Source: Reyranella aquatilis
GTDB lineage: Bacteria > Pseudomonadota > Alphaproteobacteria > Reyranellales > Reyranellaceae
Length of the DNA stretch: 64,000 bases
NCBI RefSeq assembly: GCF_020880995.1
Contig: NZ_JAJISD010000009.1
Coordinates: 62,001-126,000 of the forward strand
Direction of reading: 5' to 3'
The notes under the pieces were generated by a model, which saw only the letters and a list, made by a program, of their open reading frames with translations, made no database searches and was not told the origin of the DNA. Below, one piece after another: positions 50,540 to 59,400 of the stretch; position 1 is the stretch's first letter; each line of letters starts with the position of its first letter. The position numbers and the translations under genes are program-made.

Positions 50540-51568
50540 GTGAAGATCGTCTATTCCGAGAAGCACGCGCAACACGATCCGCAGCACTTCGTGGTGCGCG
50601 GCACCAAGCAGCGCAGCGCCGAGCAGCCCGAACGCGCGACGCGCCTGCTGACGGCCGCCACGGAAGCGGGACACACGATCCTGTCGCCGCGTTCCTATGG
50701 TCCGGCACCGGCGGCCACCGTGCATACGCCGGATTATCTCGACTTCCTGCAGATCGCCGCGCGCGAATGGGCCAAGCTGCCGGGTGCGGGTCCGGAAGTG
50801 GTGCCCAACGTCCATCCGGCACGCGCCCATGCCTCCTATCCGAAGGCGCTGGCCGGCCGCGCCGGCTGGCATCAGGTCGATACGGGCTGTCCGATCGGGC
50901 CGCATACCTGGGAGGCCGCCCTCGCCGCCACCGAGGTCGCCGCCACCGTGGCCGACATCGTGCTGGAGGGCGAAAGCCACGCCTACGCGCTCTGCCGCCC
51001 GCCGGGCCATCACGCCTATGCCGACATGGCCGGCGGCTTCTGCTTCCTGAACAACACGGCGGTCGCGGCGCAACGCCTGCGCAGCCGGCACGAGCGCGTG
51101 GCGATCCTCGATGTCGACGTGCATCACGGCAACGGCACGCAGGGCATCTTCTACGAGCGCGACGACGTGCTCACCGTCTCGATCCACGCCGATCCCGACC
51201 ACTACTATCCCTTCTTCTGGGGCCACGCCCGCGAGCAGGGAGACGGCAAGGGCCAAGGCTTCAACCTCAACCTGCCGCTGCCGCTCGGCTCGCCGGACGC
51301 GCCGTGGCTCGAAGCCGGCGACAGGGCGCTGGCGCGCATCAAGGAATTCCAGCCGACGGCGCTCGTGGTGGCGCTCGGCCTCGACGCCAGTGAGAGCGAC
51401 CCGCTGCAGGGGCTCAAGGTCACCGGCGCGGGCTTCCACGCCATGGCCGAGAAGATCGCGCGCCTCGGCCTGCCGACGGTGCTGGTCCAGGAAGGCGGCT
51501 ATCTCGGCGACGATCTCGGCCGCAACCTCGTGCAGTTCCTGGCCGGCTTCGAGAAGGGACGCAGCTAG
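50540..51568 (+). CDS. Histone-deacetylase-family amidohydrolase (acetylpolyamine amidohydrolase-like)
   Basis: A 342-residue Zn-dependent deacetylase of the arginase/deacetylase fold. CRPPGHHAYADMAGGFCFLNN holds the catalytic His pair (about residues 155-156). The metal ligands are in LDVDVHHGNGTQ (about 190-198) and LGLDASESDP (about 278), and VQEGGYLGDDLG supplies the Tyr. The GTG start has CCTCCCG rather than a good ribosome site, so coupling to the upstream CoA-transferase is likely. The polyamine transporter earlier in the window makes an acetylpolyamine substrate attractive, but this is inference. Its TAG stop shares CTAG with the convergent kinase. Confidence 0.9.
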   Translation: MKIVYSEKHAQHDPQHFVVRGTKQRSAEQPERATRLLTAATEAGHTILSPRSYGPAPAATVHTPDYLDFLQIAAREWAKLPGAGPEVVPNVHPARAHASYPKALAGRAGWHQVDTGCPIGPHTWEAALAATEVAATVADIVLEGESHAYALCRPPGHHAYADMAGGFCFLNNTAVAAQRLRSRHERVAILDVDVHHGNGTQGIFYERDDVLTVSIHADPDHYYPFFWGHAREQGDGKGQGFNLNLPLPLGSPDAPWLEAGDRALARIKEFQPTALVVALGLDASESDPLQGLKVTGAGFHAMAEKIARLGLPTVLVQEGGYLGDDLGRNLVQFLAGFEKGRS

Positions 51569-52389
51569 CGGCTCATGCTCAACGCGGCGGCGGCCAGCTC
51601 CGCGATCGCAACGTCGCGCTTCGGTATGGCGCCGTCCTCCAGCATCCAGACGACGGACAGGCCGGCCAACGCGAGCGTCCATTGCAGCAGGCGGGTGCGA
51701 TCGAGTGACGCCATCTCGACGATCACATCGACCTGACGGATGAATCGGTCCGGTCTCAGCGCGATCTCGTCGTCTGGATTTCGCAGGAGATTGACGTAGT
51801 CGAAGGTGCGCTCACCGAGGAGTCCCTTGGGATCGATGGCGATCCAGCCACGCGCGCCCGCATCCAGCACATTCTCGTGATGGATGTCGCCGTGCAGCAC
51901 ACGAGGCTCGCGCTGGTTGGCCAGCAGATCGCGGGCAACGGTGCGGGCCCCGGCGATCAGCTCCCCGCGATCCGATGCCTCCAACAACGGCGCGAACCAG
52001 ACCTCGAGCGGCACGAGGTCGGCAGGCGGCGGCGCTCGATGATCGTGCAGACGTCTCGTAGCGACGCAGAGGATGCGCGTCGCCTCGTCGTCCTTGTCGC
52101 CGCCCGCCCGGGCCATCGCAGCCAGCGAACGCGAGCCGGTGGCGCGTTCGAGCAGCAGCACGCCGTCATCCTGGGCCAGCACATGGGCCGCGCCATTGCC
52201 GCTCCACCAGGCCATCAGCCTGCCGCCGCGCTTCTCTTCCGGTTCGTGCGCGATCTTCAGCATCGCCGGCACGCCAGCGCAGCGTACGGGCAGGAGAAGA
52301 CTGCTGCGGGTCTTCAGCGGCTCGCCGTCGGCCTCGAGAGTCCAGCGCGCAAGCCAAAGTGCGGGGTCTACCGGCTCAATCCCCGCCAT
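51565..52389 (-). CDS. Aminoglycoside 6-phosphotransferase / hydroxyurea kinase-type protein (APH(6) family)
   Basis: A 274-residue kinase-fold protein. The Brenner-type catalytic loop VLHGDIHHENVL (about residue 173) has the Asp base, followed by the DFG-equivalent IAIDPKGLLGERTFD (about 192). The N-lobe Lys lies in AMLKIAHEPEEK (about 45). The PKGLLGE segment is characteristic of streptomycin 6-kinases and the APH_6_hur family. Chromosomal members often have other natural substrates, so resistance is not shown. It overlaps the start-proximal metallo-hydrolase gene's end by 14 bases and the convergent HDAC gene by 4. Confidence 0.87.
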   Translation of the reverse strand: MAGIEPVDPALWLARWTLEADGEPLKTRSSLLLPVRCAGVPAMLKIAHEPEEKRGGRLMAWWSGNGAAHVLAQDDGVLLLERATGSRSLAAMARAGGDKDDEATRILCVATRRLHDHRAPPPADLVPLEVWFAPLLEASDRGELIAGARTVARDLLANQREPRVLHGDIHHENVLDAGARGWIAIDPKGLLGERTFDYVNLLRNPDDEIALRPDRFIRQVDVIVEMASLDRTRLLQWTLALAGLSVVWMLEDGAIPKRDVAIAELAAAALSMSR

Positions 52390-53218
52390 TCCCGCCGACG
52401 ACGTAGACGGTGAGTTTCTCGGGCAGCGTGTCGTGCGCCACCTCGATGGTGCGGCGATCGGGCCAGATGAAGACGGCGTCCTGGTCGCGCATCAGTTCCT
52501 CGAAGCGCGCGACCTGGCCGCGTCCCCAGTAATGCATGGGCAGCACGATGCGCGGCTGGATCTGGCGAACGACCTCGACCATCACCGGCAGGCCGACCGT
52601 GTAGGCGCCGTCGATCGGCACCATCAGCACGTCGATGCGGCCGAGCTCGTCGAGATGGTCCTTGGTCAGCCGGTGATGCAGGTGGCCGAGATGGGCGATG
52701 CAGAGATCGCCGATGGTGAAGGTGAAGATCGAGTTGCCGTTGATGCGCGCCGAGCCGCCGCCCCAGTCGCGCGCGTTGGTCGGCAGGTTCGCGACCTTGA
52801 GATCCTTCAGCTCGACGTCGTGGCGCGCCTCGGTGTCGCCGGCCTCGGTCGGCCAGCCGCGCAGCACGTAGGTGATCCCCTCCTCGGGCGTGTCGGTGTA
52901 GTGGGTGGAGTGCGCATTGTTCATCGTCACGATGTCGGGCTTGCGGCCGAAACCGTTCAGCCCGTTGTAGTCGGTGATGGCGCGCACGCCCTGCGGCGTG
53001 TCGATCTCGAAGCTGGCATGGCCGAGAAAGGTGATGATGGCGCGGCTGGCCGTATCCGCCGCCATCCGCGCGCCGTCGAGCGAGGCCATCTGCACGCCGC
53101 GGCCCTGCAGGGTGGGACCGAGTTCGACCAGGTTCTTCGAACAGCGGGCCAGCGCGGGGCCCGTCAGCAGGGCGAAGGCGGTGGCGCAGAGGGCGGCGAG
53201 GGACAGACGAAGAGTCAT
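52376..53218 (-). CDS. Exported metallo-beta-lactamase-fold hydrolase (UlaG-like)
   Basis: A 280-residue protein. The signal peptide spans about residues 1-24 (LAALCATAFALLTGPALA). The MBL-like fold is of the UlaG type: FLGHASFEI supplies one His, NNAHSTHYTD the next, IAHLGHLHH a later ligand, and VLPMHYWG the last. The canonical HxHxDH is replaced by NAHSTHY, retaining two His but not the usual Asp-His, so metal binding may be altered. The ATG at 53218 has GGAGG 5 bases upstream. It is transcribed with the kinase gene and is divergent from the SOS operon. Confidence 0.85.
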   Translation of the reverse strand: MTLRLSLAALCATAFALLTGPALARCSKNLVELGPTLQGRGVQMASLDGARMAADTASRAIITFLGHASFEIDTPQGVRAITDYNGLNGFGRKPDIVTMNNAHSTHYTDTPEEGITYVLRGWPTEAGDTEARHDVELKDLKVANLPTNARDWGGGSARINGNSIFTFTIGDLCIAHLGHLHHRLTKDHLDELGRIDVLMVPIDGAYTVGLPVMVEVVRQIQPRIVLPMHYWGRGQVARFEELMRDQDAVFIWPDRRTIEVAHDTLPEKLTVYVVGGNGGD

Positions 53219-53283
53219 GGAGCCTCCGGAACAGGATGGCAGCTTCTCTCCGGATGCACTCGATATGCCAGCCCTTAGTCCCG

Positions 53284-53323
53284 TTGACTCACGATTGTGA
53301 AGCAACTAGAACAAAACAAGAAC
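53284..53323 (+). promoter_or_regulatory. SOS promoter with LexA box overlapping the -10
   Basis: GAAC-N7-GAAC at 53309-53323 is the reverse complement of the alphaproteobacterial LexA consensus GTTC-N7-GTTC. TTGACT (53284-53289) and TAGAAC (53307-53312) are separated by 17 bases, so the LexA box covers the -10. The imuA ATG lies 41 bases downstream. Confidence 0.85.
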
Positions 53324-53364
53324 ATTAATCCTCAGCCCGTTCCACCCGACCTGACGAGGGGGCG

Positions 53365-54210
53365 ATGCCGGTCATTTCCCCGAATGTCTTTGCTTCTCCT
53401 GTTTCCCGGGCCGTTGCGGCCAACGACGCGGCTGCGTCGGTGCCGGCGACCTTGCGCGAAAAAGTGCGCCGGCTCGAGAGGGCGAACAGCGTCCAGAGGA
53501 GCGGCCGCGCCGCCTCGGTGAAGCTGGGAATTCCCGCCATCGACTCCCTGCTGCCCGAAGGCGGGCTGCTGACCGGCGCCCTGCACGAGATCGAGGCCGG
53601 CCCCGGCCCTTCCGGCCGCGTGGCACCGCACGACGGCGCCGCCCTGGGATTTGCGGCCCATCTGCTCGGCCGCTTCGGGCCGGGCACGATCCTGTGGTGT
53701 CGCCGCGCCGCCGGCCCATCCGACGCCATGCCCTACGCACCGGCGCTGTCTTCCTGGTTCGAGCCGGCGCGCCTGCTGATGGTCACGGCGCGACGCGACG
53801 AGGATCTCTTCTGGGCGATGGAGGAAGGGCTGCGCTGTCCCGGCATCGCCGCCGTGCTGGGCGAGACGCGCGCGTCCGATCCGACCGCCGGCCGCCGCCT
53901 GTCCCTCGCCGCCGAAAAGAACGGCGTTCCTGCCCTGCTGCTGCGCGCGCAGCCCGGAGCCCCGCAAAGCGTGTGCGCGACGCGCTGGCGGATTGTCTCC
54001 GCTCCCTCGGCCTCGACGCCGGGCCTCACCGATGTCGGTGCCGCGCGCTGGCGCGTGGAATTGCGGCGCAACCGCTTCGGCACGCCGTCCGCCGACGAAA
54101 TCCCGTCCTGGCTCCTGGAGTGGAACGATGAAACGCATTGTCTCGCTGTGGTTCCCCAAGCTCTCCACGGACCGGCGGGCGCGCGCTTCGAAGAAAGACT
54201 GGTCGGATAG
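53365..54210 (+). CDS. imuA: ImuA, SOS mutasome RecA/SulA-like accessory protein
   Basis: A 281-residue protein of the ImuA family. LGIPAIDSLLPEGGLLTGALHEIEAG (about residues 52-77) is the RecA-like beginning without a functional Walker A. The middle keeps a DLFWAMEEGLRCPGIAAVLGE segment. ImuA is required with ImuB and DnaE2 for damage-induced mutagenesis. GAGGGGG lies 4 bases before the ATG. The 3' end overlaps imuB by 83 bases. Transcription is predicted from the LexA-controlled promoter. Confidence 0.9.
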   Translation: MPVISPNVFASPVSRAVAANDAAASVPATLREKVRRLERANSVQRSGRAASVKLGIPAIDSLLPEGGLLTGALHEIEAGPGPSGRVAPHDGAALGFAAHLLGRFGPGTILWCRRAAGPSDAMPYAPALSSWFEPARLLMVTARRDEDLFWAMEEGLRCPGIAAVLGETRASDPTAGRRLSLAAEKNGVPALLLRAQPGAPQSVCATRWRIVSAPSASTPGLTDVGAARWRVELRRNRFGTPSADEIPSWLLEWNDETHCLAVVPQALHGPAGARFEERLVG

Positions 54211-55777
54211 GGCTGCCGCCACCGTCGTCTGGCACGAGGGCTGCCCGCGTCTGGTCGCCATCAATCCGCACGCGCGGGCCGCCGGACTCCGTCCGCGCAT
54301 GCGGCTGGCCGATGCGCGCGCGCTCCTGCCGGATCTCGTGACAGAGGCGGGCGAGCCGCAGGCCGACCTGCGTCTGGTCGAGGCGATCGCGGGCTGGTGC
54401 GACCGCTACACGCCCTGGGTGGCGATCGATCCGACGGGCGGCGCGCTCGCCCCGGACGTCGAAACGGCCTGCAGTGCCGGCGGATTCGGCGGCGATGCCG
54501 GCCTGCTGCTCGACGTGACCGGCTGTACGCATCTCTTCGGCGAGGGCGAGAGCGGCGAACGGGCGCTGCTGGCCGATCTGGTCACGCGCCTCAGCCGCCG
54601 CGACCTCTCGTGCCGGGCCGCGATGGCCGACACAGCAGGCGCCGCCTGGGCGCTGGCCCGCTTCGCCGAACGCCAGGCCGATCTCTTCTGCCCCGCCCGC
54701 GGCCAGCGCGATGCTCTCGCCGCCTTGCCGGTCGAGGGGCTGCGCCTTGAGCCGCCGATCCTGGAGACCCTGCTGAAACTCGGCCTGCGCCGCATCGGCG
54801 ATCTCTACCCCATGCCGCGCGGGCCGCTCGTCCGCCGCTTCGGCGACCAGCTGCTGCGCCGCGTCGACCAGGCGCTGGGCACACTCGACGAACCGATCGA
54901 GCCGCGCCGCCTGCCGCCCGCTTTCCGCACGCGCCTCGCCTTCGCCGAGCCGATCGGCCGGGCCGAGGATATCGCCGCCGCGACCAGCCGCCTTCTCGCC
55001 GCCCTGTGCCGGCAGTTCGAGCAGGCCGGCGTCGGTGCGCGCCAGCTGGAGATCGCGCTCTACCGCGTCGACGGCTCGGTGGACCGCACCTCGATCGGCA
55101 CCAGCCGGCCCAATCGCGACAATCCGAAACTGATGAAGCTGTTCGAGGAGAGGCTGGGCCAGCTCGATGCCGGCTTCGGCGTCGAATTGATGATCCTCTC
55201 CGCGCCCGAGGTCGAGGCGTGGAGCGGCACGCAGGACGCGCTCCCGGACCAGGACTCGCCCGGCATCGCCTCGGGCATGGACGGCACGATCGATCTCGCC
55301 GACCGGCTGGCGCTGCGCCTGGGTGCGGAGAATGTCGTGCGGCTGCTGACCCGCGACAGTCACCTCCCCGAGCGCGTCCAGATCGCGGCCCCCGTTTCGT
55401 CGAGCCCTGCCGCCGAGGGGGCGTGGCGCCGAATCGCGAACCTCAAGAACGCGCGGCCGACGCGCCTGCTGCAGCGACCCGAACTCGTCGAGGTCACCGC
55501 CTTCGTCCCCGACGATCCCCCTTCGATGTTCCGCTGGCGGCGGCATGCGCACCGCATCGTGCGCGCCGACGGGCCAGAGCGCATCGCCGACGAATGGTGG
55601 CGGCCGAGGCCCGACGGCAGTCGCCCGCCCGCCGCCACCCTGCCGCCGGTGCGCGACTATTACCGCGTGGAAGACGATGACGGCGGCCGCTTCTGGCTGT
55701 TTCGCGACGGGCCCTATCAGCCCGCCGCCAACGGCCAGCCGACGGCGCGCTGGTTCCTCCATGGTTTCTGCGCCTGA
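54128..55777 (+). CDS. imuB: ImuB, Y-family polymerase-like SOS mutasome protein
   Basis: A 549-residue catalytically inactive Y-family polymerase relative. It opens RIVSLWFPKLSTDR, has palm/fingers-like segments such as LLLDVTGCTHLFGEG, a helix-hairpin-helix region LLKLGLRRIGDLYPMPR (about 215-235) and a little-finger/C-terminal part ending RPTRLLQRPELVEV. Pol IV's catalytic acidic pair is not preserved, as expected for ImuB. ImuB links DnaE2 to the sliding clamp. The ATG at 54128 lies inside imuA; the frame extends further upstream but without family similarity. The FitA-type gene follows 14 bases after its stop. Confidence 0.92.
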   Translation: MKRIVSLWFPKLSTDRRARASKKDWSDRAAATVVWHEGCPRLVAINPHARAAGLRPRMRLADARALLPDLVTEAGEPQADLRLVEAIAGWCDRYTPWVAIDPTGGALAPDVETACSAGGFGGDAGLLLDVTGCTHLFGEGESGERALLADLVTRLSRRDLSCRAAMADTAGAAWALARFAERQADLFCPARGQRDALAALPVEGLRLEPPILETLLKLGLRRIGDLYPMPRGPLVRRFGDQLLRRVDQALGTLDEPIEPRRLPPAFRTRLAFAEPIGRAEDIAAATSRLLAALCRQFEQAGVGARQLEIALYRVDGSVDRTSIGTSRPNRDNPKLMKLFEERLGQLDAGFGVELMILSAPEVEAWSGTQDALPDQDSPGIASGMDGTIDLADRLALRLGAENVVRLLTRDSHLPERVQIAAPVSSSPAAEGAWRRIANLKNARPTRLLQRPELVEVTAFVPDDPPSMFRWRRHAHRIVRADGPERIADEWWRPRPDGSRPPAATLPPVRDYYRVEDDDGGRFWLFRDGPYQPAANGQPTARWFLHGFCA

Positions 55778-55791
55778 AGGGGGTGAGGGAA

Positions 55792-56049
55792 ATGGAAGAC
55801 GCAACAGAGACGGCAAAGGCGACGAACAAGCGCGGCATCACGCTCACCATTCGCGGCCTCGACACCGCGATCATCGACCGCCTGAAGGTCCACGCGCGTG
55901 CCAAGGGCCGGTCGCTCGAGGCCGACCTGCGCGACCTGCTGACCTATGCGTCGGGCCAGCCGCTGGTTCTCGACGCAGTGGCCGAGGCCGACCGCATCGC
56001 CGCGATGACGCCGCCGGCGCGCGTCGCCCCGATGGGAGGCGGCAAGTGA
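55792..56049 (+). CDS. FitA-like ribbon-helix-helix antitoxin
   Basis: An 85-residue protein whose middle (GITLTIRGLDTAIIDRLKVHARAKGRSLEADLRDLL) is a ribbon-helix-helix of the FitA/Arc type. The C-terminal region (ADRIAAMTPPA) would wrap the toxin. The ATG at 55792 is preferred, with GGGGG about 8 bases upstream; a GTG lies three codons earlier. It overlaps the PIN-domain gene by 4 bases (GTGA). It lies 14 bases after imuB and thus reads as part of the SOS operon. Confidence 0.85.
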   Translation: MEDATETAKATNKRGITLTIRGLDTAIIDRLKVHARAKGRSLEADLRDLLTYASGQPLVLDAVAEADRIAAMTPPARVAPMGGGK

Positions 56050-56486
56050 TCGTCGTCGTCGATCCCGGCGTCGCCATCAAATGGTTCGTCGAGGAGCCGC
56101 TGCGACCGCAGGCGCGTTCGTTGCTGGCCAACCGGCACGAGGTGATCGCGCCCGACATCCTGATCGCGGGTGTCGCCGAGCTGGCGTGGAAAAAGACGAC
56201 AAGCGGCGAGATCACGGTGGAGCAGGCCGAGCCCATCGTGCGCAACATCGCGCTGCCGTCCTTCGTCTCGGCCTTTGTCGAATCGCCGCAGCTACGCAAT
56301 CGCGCGCTGGCCATCGCCCTGCAATGCAGTCGGCCGGTGCACGAATGCTTCTATGCCGCCTGCGCTGAATCGGCCATGGCCCCGCTGGTCAGCGCCGACG
56401 AGGAATTCCTGCAGGCGCTGAAGAACGAGGGCATTCCAGTACGCGTCGTACCGCTCGCCCGGGCGGATGAACTCATCGATCCCTGA
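56046..56486 (+). CDS. PIN-domain (VapC/FitB-like) toxin-family protein with degenerate active site
   Basis: A 146-residue PIN-domain protein. The first acidic residue is Asp6 in VVVDPGVAIKWF, and the last is Asp118 in LVSADEEF. The second position, normally Glu in an LLEVANAL-type helix, reads Gly42 (ILIAGVAELAW), and the third, normally Asp in YDAxY, reads Glu100 (HECFYAA). Two of four catalytic positions are therefore changed, so RNase activity may be weak or lost. It starts with GTG overlapping the antitoxin stop and ends 3 bases before dnaE2. Confidence 0.85.
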   Translation: MIVVVDPGVAIKWFVEEPLRPQARSLLANRHEVIAPDILIAGVAELAWKKTTSGEITVEQAEPIVRNIALPSFVSAFVESPQLRNRALAIALQCSRPVHECFYAACAESAMAPLVSADEEFLQALKNEGIPVRVVPLARADELIDP

Positions 56487-56489
56487 GCC

Positions 56490-59400
56490 ATGGACTACGC
56501 CGAGCTGCAGGTCACGACCAATTACAGCTTCCTGCGCGGCGGCTCGCATCCCCAGGAGCTGGTCGAGCGGGCGATCGAACTCGGCCATACCGCCATCGGA
56601 ATCACCGACCGCAACACGCTGGCGGGGGTGGTGCGCGCGTTCGCGGCCTCGCGCGACGAGGAGAACCCGAAGGATCCGGCGTGCGACAGGATCAGGCTGC
56701 TGGTCGGCAGCCGCCTCGAGACACGCGACGGCTGCTCCCTGCTCGTCTATCCGACCGATCTCGAGGCCTACAAGCGCTTGTCCCGCCTGCTGACCCTGGG
56801 CAACAGGCGCGCGGAGAAAGGCCAGTGCGACATCGGCTTCGAGGATCTCGCCGGACATGCCGAGGACCTGCTGGCGATCGTGCTGCCGCCGCGCCGGCCG
56901 GAGGAACCCGCCTTTCTCGACCGGCTGCAGAAGCTTGCGGCGCTGTTCGCCGGCCGCTGCTATCTCGCGGCCTCCATGCTCTATCGCGGGGACGATGCGC
57001 GCCGCCTCGCCCTGCTCGACGATCTTGCGGACCGGCACGGGATCAAGCTCGTCGCCACCAACGACGTGCACTATCACGTGCCCGAACGACGCGCGCTGCA
57101 GGACGTGGTGACGGCCATCCGCCTCGGCTGCACCGTCGAGGCGCTGGGATTCCGCCGCTTCGCCAGCGCCGAGCGGCATCTCAAGTCTTCGGCCGAAATG
57201 GCGCGCCTGTTCCGCCGTCATCCGCACGCCATCGCCGCCACGCAGGAAATCGTGCAGCGCTGCTCCTTCTCCCTGCGGCAGCTCACCTATCAGTATCCCG
57301 TCGTCTACGAAGGCGGCGAGACGCCCATGGACAAGCTCATGCGCCTGACCTGGGAAGGCGCGAACTGGCGCTATCCCGGCGGCGTTCCCGAGAAGGTGGC
57401 GGGTACGATCCGCAAGGAATTCGCGCTCATCGACCTCAAGAAGATCGCGCCCTACTTCCTGACAGTGCATGAGATCGTGATGGAGGCGCGCCGGCGCGGC
57501 ATCCTCTGCCAGGGCCGCGGATCGGCCGCCAATTCCGCGGTCTGCTACTGTCTCGGCATCACCTCGGTGAATCCCGACGAGACGGACGTCCTGTTCGAGC
57601 GCTTCCTGTCGAATTCCCGCAACGAACCGCCCGACATCGACGTCGATTTCGAGCATGAACGGCGCGAACAGATCATCCAGTGGATCTACGATACGAAGAG
57701 CCGGCACCGCGCCGCGCTGGCGGCCACGGTGATCTCCTTCAGGAGCCGCAGCGCCATCCGCGAGGTCGGCAAGGTGCTGGGCCTCTCGCCCGACACGGTG
57801 GGGGTGATGGCCGACACCGTCTGGGGCATGGGCGCCAGCGGCGTGAAGGCCGAACATGTGCGCGAGGTCGGCCTCGATCCGGCGGACCCGCGCATCATGC
57901 TGGCGCTCGAACTGTCGTCCGACCTGTGCGGCTTCCCGCGCCATCTCTCCCAGCATGTCGGCGGCTTCGTGCTGACCGAGGACCGGCTCGACGAACTGGT
58001 GCCGATCCAGAATGCGGCGATGGAGAACCGCACCGTCGTCGAGTGGGACAAGGACGATCTCGACGCTCTGGGGATCTACAAGGTCGACGTGCTGGCGCTC
58101 GGCATGCTGACCGCGCTGCGCAAGAGCTTTGCCCTCGTCGAAAAGCATTACGGAGAGAAGCTCACGCTCGCCATGCGTCCGGACGACAAGAATGTGTACG
58201 AGATGCTGTGCCGGGCAGACTCGGTGGGCGTCTTTCAGGTCGAGAGCCGGGCGCAGATGTCCATGCTGCCGCGCCTGAAGCCCCGGCAGTATTACGACCT
58301 CGTGGTCCAGGTGGCGATCGTGCGGCCTGGCCCCATCCAGGGCGGCATGGTCCATCCTTACCTGAGGAATCGCGCCAATCCCGACGCCGTCGACTATCCC
58401 GGGCCAAAGCTCAGGAAGGTACTCGAGCGAACGCTGGGCGTTCCCCTGTTCCAGGAGCAGGCGATGCAGATCGCCATCGACGGGGCGGGCTTCTCGCCGG
58501 AGAGGGCCGACGAGCTGCGTCGCGCCATGGCGACGTTCCGGCACAACGGCACCATCTACAAGTTCAAGATGCCTTTCATCGAGGGCATGAAGAAGAACGG
58601 CTACGGAGAGGATTTCGCCGAACGCTGCTTCAAGCAGATCGAAGGCTTCGGAGAATACGGCTTCCCCGAAAGCCACGCCGCCAGCTTTGCCATCCTGGTC
58701 TATGCTTCGTCCTACGTGAAGCACTACTACCCGGAGGTCTTCGCCGCGGCGCTGCTCAACTCCCAGCCGATGGGATTCTACGCGCCCGCCCAGCTGGTGC
58801 GCGATGCGCGGGAGCATGACGTCGACGTGCGCCCCCCCGACATCAATGCCAGCGACAGCGACTGCACCCTGGAGCCGGGAAAGAGCAATCGCTGCGCCCT
58901 GCGGCTTGGCTTGTGCCAGGTGACGGGGCTTTCCAAGGAGGCGGCCGATCAACTGGTCGCGCGACGCGGCGACCAACCCTATCGCGATCCCGCCGACCTG
59001 TGGCGGCGCAGCGGCCTCACCAAGCGGCAGATCGTGGCGCTGGCCCGGGCCGACGCCTTTGCCTCCCTGGGGCTGACGCGCCGCGACGTGTTGTGGGCGG
59101 TGCGCGGCTTCCCGGAGGGACAGTTGCCGCTGCTCGACACGCAGCCCGAAGCACGCGACCTCGAGCCCCCCGTCACCCTGCCAAGGCTGACCCTCGGCGA
59201 GCAGGTGGTGGACGACTACAGCAGCTTCTCGCTGTCCCTGCGCTCGCATCCGATGGAACTGCTGCGCGCGACCTTCGCGGAGCATGGGTTCTCCAGCACC
59301 GAGACGTTGAAGACGGCGAAGAACGGCGCGCTTCTCACCCTGGCCGGCCTCGTGCTGGTACGGCAGAGGCCGGGAACCGCCTCGGGCGTGGTGTTCGTCA

